A stretch of DNA of 59,725 nucleotides. Origin: Chthoniobacteraceae bacterium (GTDB lineage Bacteria; Verrucomicrobiota; Verrucomicrobiia; Chthoniobacterales; Chthoniobacteraceae). The stretch lies in assembly GCA_947471505.1 (NCBI GenBank), contig CANIWM010000030.1, positions 1 to 59,725 of the forward strand, read 5' to 3'. The first letter of the stretch is position 1. The number at the start of each line of letters is the position of its first letter. A program made the translations under genes and the position numbers. Positions 43,111 through 50,496 of the stretch are shown here, piece by piece. The notes below the pieces were generated by a model. That model searched no databases. It was not told the DNA's origin and saw only the letters and a list, made by a program, of their open reading frames with translations.

Positions 43111-43359
43111 TTGTCCCGGCCTTCACCTTCAACTAAAGTCTCCGCCAAGAGTGACCGAGACGTAGTTATAGACCTCGTAAAGAAGCTTCCCGAAGACGCA
43201 TCGCTCCACGAGTTTGCCCGTGAGATTGAGCTGCTCGCCGGTATCCAAACAGCGCGAGAAGAGGCGGAGCGCGGCGAAGGCGTGCCTGCCGAGAATGCGT
43301 TTCAGCTCATCGACACATCCGTTCGGGACACCGCACTGAGCGGGATACGCGCAATGTAG
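43111..43359 (+). CDS. Antitoxin-like small ORF ending in a palindromic element
   Basis: This 82-residue TTG-initiated ORF contains DVVIDLVKKLPEDASLHEFA and REIELLAGIQTAREEAERGE, the pattern of small acidic antitoxins (LPEDAxLxEI...I.....) paired with RelE/ParE-type toxins. No toxin ORF follows. The stop codon TAG (43357-43359) lies inside the left arm of the inverted repeat starting at 43356, so the element may have cut the natural end of the gene. Confidence 0.4.
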   Translation: MSRPSPSTKVSAKSDRDVVIDLVKKLPEDASLHEFAREIELLAGIQTAREEAERGEGVPAENAFQLIDTSVRDTALSGIRAM

Positions 43360-43457
43360 GCGAGATTTGTAATCTCGCTCCGCGCGTGTAGTTCTCACAG
43401 AATGGGGCAGGATTACGAACCGCCACGTCGCCAAGCGAGATTGCAAATCTCGCCTAC
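43356..43457. repeat. 102-bp palindromic element (GTAGGCGAGATTTGTAATCT type)
   Basis: The 24-bp arm at 43356-43379 and the reverse complement at 43434-43457 match in 23 of 24 positions (only a T/C change). This makes a near-perfect terminal inverted repeat around 54 unpaired bases. Each arm is itself partly palindromic (GCGAGATT.AATCTCGC). I recall similar GCGAGATTTG repeats being frequent in Verrucomicrobiota genomes. Confidence 0.65.
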
Positions 43458-43498
43458 GCTTTGCCCGCGCAAGCGGGCTTTCCACATTCTCGTGACGC

Positions 43499-43735
43499 CT
43501 ACAACGGCGCGTCGGTGCCAATGGTTTCCGTTGGGCATGAGTGAAGAGCTTCGTTAGCGAGGGCTTGTTCGGCTGTGGTCGCGGGTTGTTGCCAGACGTA
43601 TGAACTGCCGGTTTGGTCGTCGCGTTTGAAGACCAATGGGGCGATTTCGCGGCAGAGGTCGCAGTCGATGCAGGTGTCGTCGGTGAAGTAGAGTCCGGCG
43701 GCGGTCAGTGGATGTTTTTGGTTTTTGTCAGCCAT
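43499..43735 (-). CDS. Single [4Fe-4S] ferredoxin
   Basis: The 78-residue protein carries C22-x2-C25-x2-C28 (TCIDCDLCREIAP) and C67-P (HSCPTETIG), the ligand set of a monocluster 4Fe-4S ferredoxin. It is an electron-transfer protein of the cytoplasm. It starts at ATG 43735, 70 bases from the divergently transcribed LysR gene, which could therefore regulate it. Confidence 0.88.
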   Translation of the reverse strand: MADKNQKHPLTAAGLYFTDDTCIDCDLCREIAPLVFKRDDQTGSSYVWQQPATTAEQALANEALHSCPTETIGTDAPL

Positions 43736-43805
43736 AGTAATTTTGTTTCGCCGGGAGTTTGCAGCTTGCGGTTTGTTTCGGGAAATTCATTAGTCGCATC
43801 CATTC

Positions 43806-44732
43806 ATGCAGGAAACACATCAATATCTCGCGACGGTTCCGTTCGATATTTACGAGCTGCATTTGCTGCAATTGGTGGCGGCTCACGGTTCGTTTACGAA
43901 GGCGGCGGCGGCGGCGGGGCTGACGCAGAGCGCGATCACGCGGCAGGTGCAGGGCGTGGAGGCGCGGCTTGGGCTGGCGCTTTTTGAGCGGACGACTCGG
44001 CAGGTGGTGGTGACGGATGCGGGGGCGTTTCTTTTGAAGGAGGGGGCGCGTCTCATCGGCGATGTGGATTCGGTGCTTCAGCAATTGCGGGCGCGGTTTT
44101 CGGATGTGGCGAAGGAGGTGCGGCTGGGAGTGTCGAAGACGATTTCGTTTTCGCATTTGCCGGGTATCGTGGCGGCGCAACGAAAACGGTGTCCTGATGT
44201 GGGGTTGCGGGTGATGCACGAAAGCTCGGAGGTTTTGCTGTCGAAGTTGGATGGGAACGCGATCGATGTGGCGGTGCTGTGTCCGCCGCGCCGGTTGCCG
44301 CCATCGCTGCGGGTGGTGCATCGGTTTTCGGATGTGTTTGAGCTGATTGTGCCGCCGGACCTTTTGCCGCCTTCGACAAGCCCGGATAAAAAACCGGCGC
44401 AGTGGAATGAGTGGTTGCGTTCGCAGAGCTGGCTGTTGATTCACGAGGGGTCGGAGACGGGGGCGCGGTTGCGGAGCTGGATGAAGCGGCGGGGCTGGCC
44501 GGGCGCGGTGGTGACGGAGTTGGATAGCTTTGATTTGATCGTGAATCTGGTGTCGCTGGGCCAAGGGGTGAGTCTCGTGCCGCAGCGCACTCTGGCGCTT
44601 TATGCGAGGCGGAGGCGGGTGCAGCGATTTGTGATGGGGGACAGATTTACTCGGGAACTTGTGGTGCTGACGCGGCGGAATCCGAAGCCGCCTGCGCATG
44701 TGCTGGAGTTTGTGGAGAATGTGCTGTTTTGA
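43806..44732 (+). CDS. LysR-family transcriptional regulator
   Basis: The 308-residue regulator starts with a winged HTH (about residues 14-75: LHLLQLVAAHGSFTKAAAAA, SAITRQVQGVEARLG, LFERTTRQVVVTDAG), followed by the periplasmic-binding-protein-like effector domain (about 95-300). LysR regulators usually control a divergent neighbour, here the ferredoxin gene, in response to a small molecule. The effector is unknown. Confidence 0.9.
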   Translation: MQETHQYLATVPFDIYELHLLQLVAAHGSFTKAAAAAGLTQSAITRQVQGVEARLGLALFERTTRQVVVTDAGAFLLKEGARLIGDVDSVLQQLRARFSDVAKEVRLGVSKTISFSHLPGIVAAQRKRCPDVGLRVMHESSEVLLSKLDGNAIDVAVLCPPRRLPPSLRVVHRFSDVFELIVPPDLLPPSTSPDKKPAQWNEWLRSQSWLLIHEGSETGARLRSWMKRRGWPGAVVTELDSFDLIVNLVSLGQGVSLVPQRTLALYARRRRVQRFVMGDRFTRELVVLTRRNPKPPAHVLEFVENVLF

Positions 44733-44783
44733 GGAAGGGGCGGCGTTGAGGGCGAAGCGGTATCGTCGTAAACCCTTGAAAAC

Positions 44784-45055
44784 GTGGAATTTAACTGTCC
44801 GACAGGGCGATTTAGAGGGCCGACCGGGCGGTTTTTGCTCACGACGGGGCGGCTTGGAACTCCGACGTGGCGATTTCTATACACGACGTGGGCGTTTCTC
44901 TGTCCGACGGCGCGATTTACAGAGGCACCCGGGGCGTTTGGGCGGGTGACGGAGGGGGTTGGTGGTTCGACCGGGCGATTTTGTGGGACGACTGGCGGGT
45001 TTATTGACCCGACTAGGGCGTTTCTCGGGGGGACGGGGCGGTTTTTTTGTCCGCA
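44784..45055 (+). repeat. Strictly phased 21-bp tandem repeat array (12 units)
   Basis: Twelve units of about CCGACxGGGCGxTTTxxxxx run from 44799 to 45052; the GAC (or equivalent) of each unit falls every 21 bases exactly (44801, 44822, 44843, 44864, 44885, 44906, 44927, 44948, 44969, 44990, 45011, 45032). Units share only a short core, so the array is old. In one frame (GTG at 44784, ORF to 45173) the units read as heptads such as PTGRFRG, PTGRFLL, TTGRLGT, PTWRFLY. In the opposite strand they read NRPVGxL heptads. The rest of the 433-base gap between 44733 and 45165 has no other gene. Confidence 0.7.
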
Positions 45056-45080
45056 GATTACGCAGATAGACGCAGATTTT
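45051..45080. repeat. Tandem CGCAGAT motif
   Basis: CCGCAGATTACGCAGATAGA continuing CGCAGATTTT holds three phased CGCAGAT motifs 10-11 bases apart immediately after the 21-bp array. A GCAGATTACGCAGAT-type phrase is a widespread dispersed repeat in PVC genomes, from memory. Confidence 0.4.
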
Positions 45081-45165
45081 TTCTCCTACACTCCTTTGCA
45101 AAAACCTGTGTGCATCGCGTTTGTTCGCTTGAGGGTTTTTGTAGGTGTGTGCCAGCCTCGCCTGT

Positions 45166-45381
45166 ATGAATAAGTTCGCTGAAATCGAATCGGCTGTGAA
45201 GGCGCTTCCTCGTCGGGAGAAGCAGAAGATTTTCAACTCGCTGGCGAAGGACCTCGCTGAGAAACCGAAGGCGAAGAAACTGAGTCTTCATGACCGGATG
45301 AAGGACTTGTGCGGCATTGTGGATTCGGGAGTCACGGACCTTGCCACCAATAAAAAGCACATGGAGGGCTTTGGCCGGTGA
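45166..45381 (+). CDS. Orphan VapB-type antitoxin-like protein
   Basis: The 71-residue protein starts at ATG 45166 (MNKFAEIESAVKALPRREKQ). After a helical segment it ends LHDRMKDLCGIVDSGVTDLA then TNKKHMEGFGR, the C-terminal pattern of antitoxins whose usual partner is a PIN-domain VapC toxin. No PIN gene follows; the next ORF belongs to another module. It may have lost its toxin or act in trans. Confidence 0.5.
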   Translation: MNKFAEIESAVKALPRREKQKIFNSLAKDLAEKPKAKKLSLHDRMKDLCGIVDSGVTDLATNKKHMEGFGR

Positions 45382-45424
45382 ACAGAAACTTGCGGCCCGC
45401 ATTTTCCGCCTCTATCCTGCGCCC

Positions 45425-45658
45425 ATGCCAATGACTGTCGAACAAATCACTGCCGAGGCGATGTCTCTCCCCGCGAGCACTCGCGCTGAACTGGCGGACC
45501 AACTTGTGGTGAGTCTGGGGGATGAGATGGATACGGAGCTCGAAAATTTGTGGGTGATGGAGGCGGAGCGGCGGTTTGCGGAACTCGTGGAGGGGAGTGC
45601 GAAGGGGGTGCCGCTGAATGATGGACTTGCTGCGGGGCGGCGGGCTCTTGCGGAATGA
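45425..45658 (+). CDS. Addiction module antitoxin (RelB/TIGR02574-like)
   Basis: The 77-residue protein (ATG 45425; ATG 45431 is also possible) reads VEQITAEAMSLPASTRAELA, DQLVVSLGDE and a charged C-terminus, matching addiction-module antitoxins. ATGA overlap with the toxin gene at 45655 and the small size support the pairing. It should bind and inhibit that toxin and autoregulate the promoter. Confidence 0.8.
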   Translation: MPMTVEQITAEAMSLPASTRAELADQLVVSLGDEMDTELENLWVMEAERRFAELVEGSAKGVPLNDGLAAGRRALAE

Positions 45659-45948
45659 TGCACCAGTTTCACGACGAGGCGCTGGAGGAGTATGTGGATG
45701 CGATTCGTTTTTATGCCCGTGCAAACCGTGCGGTGGGCGAATGCTTTGTGCGGGCGATTGAGCAGGCGATTGCGGACATCGTAGAGACTCCGCTGCGGTG
45801 GCGGGCTGTGCGGGGCGGGCTTCGGCGGCGGGTGATTCGGGGGTTTCCCTATATCGTTTTTTACCGCGTGCATGAGGGGTTTGTTTATCTTCTCGCGGTG
45901 GCCCATTGCTCGCGGAGACCGGGGTATTGGCGTTCGCGGTTGGAATAG
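45655..45948 (+). CDS. RelE/ParE-family toxin
   Basis: The 97-residue protein has the ParE-like pattern HDEALEEYVDAIRFYARANR, then AIADIVETPLRWRAVRGGLR and RVIRGFPYIVFYRVHEGFVY and LLAVAHCSRRPGYW, the four-stranded core of RelE/ParE toxins with a terminal RxP. It starts inside the antitoxin stop codon (ATGA). It would act on gyrase or on ribosome-bound mRNA. The sequence is distinct from the toxin at 3802. Confidence 0.85.
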   Translation: MMHQFHDEALEEYVDAIRFYARANRAVGECFVRAIEQAIADIVETPLRWRAVRGGLRRRVIRGFPYIVFYRVHEGFVYLLAVAHCSRRPGYWRSRLE

Positions 45949-45951
45949 GGG

Positions 45952-46908
45952 ATGCGTTTTATCGTGGCCAACTATGGTTCCCGTCATGCGGGGATGTTGC
46001 TTGCGCATTTGGAGTCGATCGCGCGGTCGCATCCGGGGGCGGGGGTGTCGGTTTACTGGCAGGATATGCCGGGGCGGCTCATCGGGGGGATTCGGGCGGC
46101 GTTTCCGGGGGTGGAGTTTGTGGAGACGCGGTTTGATTTTGCGGGGGATGCGTTGCAGCGGATTTCGTCGAAGGTGCTGTGCTGGGCGCGGGCGGCGGAG
46201 GAGCACTCGGGGGATTTGGTTTTTGCGGATGGGGATACGCTGGTGCGGCGGGATTTGACGTCTTTTTTTAACACGGATGCGGATGTGGTTTTCACGACGA
46301 AGCCGGAGGATGTGCCGCTGAATACGGGGGTGATTCTCACTCGCGGCGACGCGGGGCCTTTCATGCGGGCGTGGCGGGATGCGACGACGCGGATTTTGCG
46401 CACGCCGGAGTTGTTTGCGCAGGCGAACGATCAGTCGAAGCCCTACGGAGGGACGGACCAGATGTCGCTCTACCAGATGCTCGGCATGGAGAATCCGCGC
46501 GGGCTTTATGAAATCGAGTGCGAGGGGAGGAAGGTGCGGGTGCGCGCGGAGCCGTGTGCGCGGCTGAACGAGACAAATTCGCGTCCGCTGTCGGACGAGA
46601 TTTGCGTGGTGCACTACAAAGCGGGGTGGCAGCAGATTTTGCTAAACGGGCGTCCGTTCTCGAAGTGGAGGCCGCGCGAGGCGTCGTGGGAAATGCTCAC
46701 GTTTTTCCTGGAGACATTCCTCGCCGGTCTGAACCGCGTGAATGCGGCGACGGACGACGGGCTCACGGCGCACGATTTCGGAATCGCGTGGCCGTGGTAC
46801 TGGCAGGAGGGGAAATTCAGCCGCACGGCGTATGCGGCGTGGCGCGTGAATGCAGCGATGAAGCGCTGCTGGCTGATGCTTCGCGGGAAGCTGAAGCCGG
46901 GGATGTGA
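45952..46908 (+). CDS. GT-A fold glycosyltransferase-like protein
   Basis: The 318-residue protein starts MRFIVANYGSRHAGMLLAHL. It carries DLVFADGDTLVRRDLTSFF, whose DGD is a DxD metal site, and GGTDQMSLYQMLG, typical of nucleotide-diphospho-sugar transferases (GT8/GT24-like). Later segments (EICVVHYKAGWQQIL) resemble the acceptor region. It is the first gene of the second glycan block after the accessory island. Confidence 0.7.
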   Translation: MRFIVANYGSRHAGMLLAHLESIARSHPGAGVSVYWQDMPGRLIGGIRAAFPGVEFVETRFDFAGDALQRISSKVLCWARAAEEHSGDLVFADGDTLVRRDLTSFFNTDADVVFTTKPEDVPLNTGVILTRGDAGPFMRAWRDATTRILRTPELFAQANDQSKPYGGTDQMSLYQMLGMENPRGLYEIECEGRKVRVRAEPCARLNETNSRPLSDEICVVHYKAGWQQILLNGRPFSKWRPREASWEMLTFFLETFLAGLNRVNAATDDGLTAHDFGIAWPWYWQEGKFSRTAYAAWRVNAAMKRCWLMLRGKLKPGM

Positions 46909-46918
46909 GGGGCCTCTT

Positions 46919-47016
46919 TAACCGCTAATCTCCGCTCATCACCGCTTATTCATTTCAATAACGTGAGGCTTTCATTTTGGGAATCATCAGCTCAGATGAG
47001 CGCAGATAAGCGGTTA
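46919..47016. repeat. 98-bp imperfect terminal-inverted-repeat element
   Basis: TAACCGCTAATCTCCGCTCATC (46919-46940) pairs with 46995-47016 in 20 of 22 positions. The interior of 54 bases contains no ORF. It lies in the gap between two glycosyltransferase genes, ending 12 bases before the next ATG, and may be a dispersed repeat or a non-autonomous element. Confidence 0.55.
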
Positions 47017-47027
47017 AAAATTCTTCG

Positions 47028-48044
47028 ATGAAACTACTCACACAATTTCTCGGCGCACACCGCCTTCGCAAAGTCCGTCCACCCGTACCCGCGGTGGCAC
47101 GCATAGCGGTGACGACGCGGCCTATTTTCGGTCCGTGGGGCGGGGGAAACCAGTGGCTGCTCCAGTTTTCCCGCTACATGCACTACTCGGGTTACGAAGT
47201 GGTGCACGACCTCGGCGGTGGCGCGGATTGCGTGATCATCCAGCACAACGGCCTGACGGGCGGGATGAGCATCGGCTTTGACGAGCTCGCCGCGTGGCGC
47301 AAAGCGAACCCGCGCGGGCGCGTCGTCCACCGAATCAACGACAACGACGTGCGCAAAGGCACGGGCGAGATGGATGCGCTGATGGCGAAGTTCAACACGC
47401 TGGCGGACCACACGGTGTTCATCAGCGAATGGCTGCGCGACCATCACGCCGAGCGGTGGTTCGACCGCAGTCGTGCGCATTCGTGCATCCTCAACGGCGC
47501 GGACCCGAGCATCTTTCACCCGGTCGGCAGCGCGCATTGGAAAAGCGGCGAGCCGTTCCGCTTTGTCACGCACCATTGGGCGGACAATCGCATGAAGGGC
47601 TTCGATGAATACGCCGCGCTCGATTCGCTCATCGCCGACGGCACACTGCCCGGCGTGGAGCTGTGGATCATCGGTCGCTGGCCGAGCGACATCGTGTGGA
47701 AAAAGGCGCGCACGTTCGGACCATGCGCCGGGCCCGCGCTCGCGGATTTGCTGCGCCAATGCCACGGCTACATCACCGCATCGCGCTGGGAGCCGGGCGG
47801 CATGCACTTTATCGAAGGCGCGCAATGCGGGCTCCCGCTGCTCTTTCACGAAGACGGCGGCGGCATCCCGGAACTCGCACGCAAATTCGGCATCGGCTTC
47901 CGCGACAATCTCGCCGATGCGGCGAAGCAGTTCATCGCGAACTACAAACGGCACCGAAGCGAAGTCCTCACCGTTCCACCGAGCGGCGATGGGATGTGCC
48001 TCGCGTACCGCGAGATTATTCAGCGCGTGCTGGCGGAAAGGTAG
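47028..48044 (+). CDS. GT-B-like glycosyltransferase
   Basis: The 338-residue protein has the loop RPIFGPWGGGNQWLLQFSRY near its start, VFISEWLRDHHAERW and LNGADPSIFHPVGSAHW typical of GT4-like enzymes, and the E-x7-E-type donor motif EPGGMHFIEGAQCGLPLLFH. It transfers a sugar to the growing glycan. It is followed after four bases by another GT4-like gene. Confidence 0.78.
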   Translation: MKLLTQFLGAHRLRKVRPPVPAVARIAVTTRPIFGPWGGGNQWLLQFSRYMHYSGYEVVHDLGGGADCVIIQHNGLTGGMSIGFDELAAWRKANPRGRVVHRINDNDVRKGTGEMDALMAKFNTLADHTVFISEWLRDHHAERWFDRSRAHSCILNGADPSIFHPVGSAHWKSGEPFRFVTHHWADNRMKGFDEYAALDSLIADGTLPGVELWIIGRWPSDIVWKKARTFGPCAGPALADLLRQCHGYITASRWEPGGMHFIEGAQCGLPLLFHEDGGGIPELARKFGIGFRDNLADAAKQFIANYKRHRSEVLTVPPSGDGMCLAYREIIQRVLAER

Positions 48045-48048
48045 AACC

Positions 48049-49131
48049 ATGCTCCGCTTCACCATCCGCCAACTACTCGGAATCCCGGCGCTGCTCGCGG
48101 CGCGGCGCGAGATTGCGTCACGGAGTTTGCGGGTGCCGGCGGGCGCTCCGGTGCTGAACTACGGCAGCGTGCGGAATATCGGCGGGCTCATTGCCGGCGG
48201 GCGAGTAAAGCTCACGCACCTTGCCGAGCGGTGGCCGGAGTCAGATCCGTTCAATGTGCTCTACCTCGTCAGCAGCGCGCCGCCTCCGTTTGCTCGCGAA
48301 CTCGTCCGTTGGGCCAAGAAGCGCGGCGCGAGGTTTGTGTGGAATCAAAACGGCGTGGGCTTTCCGGCGTGGGCCGGCGTGCGGGCTTGGGAGACAAATC
48401 TTCCAATGCGCCGGTTGCTGCGGCTCGCGGACCATGTGGTCTATCAAAGCCACTTTTGCCGCGAGTCGGCGGACCGCTGGCTGGAGCCCGCCTCGTGTCC
48501 GTCGAGTGTGCTTATCAATCCGGTTGATACCGCATTTTTCAAACCCGCGCCCGCGCCACTCGATTCGTGGAAGCTGCTCGCGGCGGGAACGCACTACCAG
48601 CCGTTTCGCGTCATCGGTGCGCTGGAGACCCTGCGCGTGTTGCTCGATGCCGGGCACCGCGCCACGCTCACCGTCGCTGGTGAACTTCGCTGGCAAAATG
48701 CGGAGGCTGAAGTCCACGACGCCGTGACGCGATTGCGGCTTGCGGAGTGGGTGACGATGCGCCCTGCGTTTACTCAGGATGAAGCGGTGCGGCTCTACCA
48801 GGAGTCGCATATTTTGCTTCACTTAAAATATCACGATCCGTGTCCGACCGTGGCGATCGAGGCGCTCGCGTGTGGAGTGCCGGTGGTCTCCTCTGCGAGC
48901 GGCGGAATGCCGGAAATTGTCGGAGCCGACGGTGGCGAAATGCTCGATGTCACGTGTGACTGGTTCCGAGCCGACTACCCGCCAGCGCGGGCGATTGCAG
49001 CGGCGGTTGCCCGCGTCATGCGCGAATGGCCCCGGCGCTCCGAGGCTGCGCGCACGCGTGCGGAACGGCTGTTCCGCAAACAGGATTGGGTGGACGCACA
49101 CAGCCGGATTTTCGAGGGATTACTGAATTGA
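48049..49131 (+). CDS. GT-B glycosyltransferase (GT4-like)
   Basis: The 360-residue protein starts at ATG 48049. The nucleotide-sugar half shows WKLLAAGTHYQPFRVIGALE, and DPCPTVAIEALACGVPVVSS (D/E-x7-E). The first residue of that motif is Asp instead of Glu. It resembles the enzymes at 47028 and 50497, which suggests stepwise addition of related sugars. Its stop overlaps the TTG of the next gene (TTGA). Confidence 0.85.
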   Translation: MLRFTIRQLLGIPALLAARREIASRSLRVPAGAPVLNYGSVRNIGGLIAGGRVKLTHLAERWPESDPFNVLYLVSSAPPPFARELVRWAKKRGARFVWNQNGVGFPAWAGVRAWETNLPMRRLLRLADHVVYQSHFCRESADRWLEPASCPSSVLINPVDTAFFKPAPAPLDSWKLLAAGTHYQPFRVIGALETLRVLLDAGHRATLTVAGELRWQNAEAEVHDAVTRLRLAEWVTMRPAFTQDEAVRLYQESHILLHLKYHDPCPTVAIEALACGVPVVSSASGGMPEIVGADGGEMLDVTCDWFRADYPPARAIAAAVARVMREWPRRSEAARTRAERLFRKQDWVDAHSRIFEGLLN

Positions 49132-50168
49132 CGCCCGCCGTCACAGTTCTGATGTCGGTCCACAACGGACTGCCGTATCTCGCCGAGGCGGTCGCATCCA
49201 TCCTCGCACAGACGTTTCGTGACTTTGAGTTTCTCATCCTCGACGACGCATCTACGGACGGGACGCGCGACTTCCTCCGCACGCAAACGGACCCGCGCAT
49301 CCGCATCATCGAGCTGCCGCAAAACATCGGGCTCACCGCCGCGCTTAATGTCGGGCTGCGCGAAGCACGCGGCGAACTCATCGCGCGACAAGACGCCGAT
49401 GATGTTTCCGATCCGCGACGACTGGAGCTCCAGCTTGGTTTTCTCAGCGGGCATCCTTCGTGCGCAGTCATCGGTTCGCAAGCTTGGCTGGTGGATAAAG
49501 ACGGGCGCTCGCTGGGGAAGAAGAACTTCCCTCTCAGCTATCGCGGCATCGCATTCGCGCACCTCTTCGACAACGCGCTCGCACACTCTGCCGTGACTTT
49601 TCGGAACGCCGCAATCGCCGCGGCGGGCGGCTATGACGAAGCGTGGCCGGCCTCGCAGGACTACGAACTGTGGTCGCGAATGAGTGAGCGGCACGCGCTG
49701 GCAAATCTGCCGGAGCGGCTGATCACGCTGCGCGTCGTGAACACATCCATCACGCAAACGCACAAACGCCCCGAGCTGATCCGCCGGGTGCAAGCGCGGC
49801 ACTTCGAGCGGCTGTTTGGCAGTCCGGCGAGCGAGGCAGACCTCGATCTTATCGCGCTGTTCCGCTCTCGCGTCGTGCCAGAAAAGCTGCGCGCCTTCCG
49901 TGGGCTCTTGGATGAACTCGTCGCCCGCTCGGAGGCGACGTGGCCCGGCGTGAGTGGCACGCCGGATTTCCGCCGCACGCTCGCGGCGATTCACGAGCGG
50001 GTCGGCTACAATTTGCTCACGCTCTCTCGGAGCGCGGGTCTTGGGGAAATCGCGCGGGCGCTTAAAGCGTGGCCGCCGGCGATATTTGGAATCCCGTGGT
50101 GGCGCGTTGGCGCGCTCGCGGTGCTGGGCGATTCCGCCCGGCGGATGTACGACAAGGCGCGGAAGTAG
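49128..50168 (+). CDS. Family 2 glycosyltransferase
   Basis: The 346-residue enzyme begins with TTG 49128 (LTPAVTVLMSVHNGLPYLAE). GT-A motifs are FLILDDASTDGTRDF, NIGLTAALNVGLREARG and the DxD-type ARQDADDVSDP. AAAGGYDEAWPASQDYELWS is the acceptor-side region. About 90 extra C-terminal residues end in a possible amphipathic helix. It likely transfers a hexose in the same pathway. An in-frame extension to 49026 is antisense-free but overlaps the upstream gene and is less likely. Confidence 0.88.
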   Translation: MTPAVTVLMSVHNGLPYLAEAVASILAQTFRDFEFLILDDASTDGTRDFLRTQTDPRIRIIELPQNIGLTAALNVGLREARGELIARQDADDVSDPRRLELQLGFLSGHPSCAVIGSQAWLVDKDGRSLGKKNFPLSYRGIAFAHLFDNALAHSAVTFRNAAIAAAGGYDEAWPASQDYELWSRMSERHALANLPERLITLRVVNTSITQTHKRPELIRRVQARHFERLFGSPASEADLDLIALFRSRVVPEKLRAFRGLLDELVARSEATWPGVSGTPDFRRTLAAIHERVGYNLLTLSRSAGLGEIARALKAWPPAIFGIPWWRVGALAVLGDSARRMYDKARK

Positions 50169-50173
50169 GTCGG

Positions 50174-50478
50174 CTATTTCAGGAGGCCAAAGCGAGCGTT
50201 CACTCGTGTGAGGAACGCTTTGCCCCCGACTTTGTGCGGGCGGAAGAAGAGAGCCACTTCATCCCCAGCGGCGAGCGGAGTGATTGCATGCTCGCCCGCG
50301 TGGATTGGATAAAAAGCACAGATCGTCCGGTAGGTGTGTCTTGAGGAAATTGGACGCTGTTGAGGTCGATGGCGTTTTCCGTTTGAGAATAGCCGCCAAT
50401 TCCCTCCGTGCTCACTTCAACAAGGTAGTCTCCGGATTTCCGCGCGGTGAAGGTGCTTGGCGAATTCGCGACGCATGA
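50174..50478 (-). pseudogene. Decayed gene fragment with frameshift
   Basis: The 328-base gap between two plus-strand genes holds a minus-strand coding remnant. From about 50478 the frame reads STFTARKSGDYLVEVS then GGYSQTENAIDLNSVQFPQD. Around 50335 sense continues in another frame (AFYPIHAGEHAITPLAAGDE, VALFFRPHKVGGKAFLTRVN) to a stop at 50174. Both parts look protein-like and share the strand, so one frameshift probably broke one gene. No family is recognised. No other gene is seen in the gap. Confidence 0.35.
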
Positions 50479-50496
50479 TTACGAAGAGCCCTAGAA

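Noticed and set aside
44799-45052. Possible CRISPR array
   Set aside because: Units are 21 bp with no separate spacers, are strongly diverged and lack cas genes nearby.
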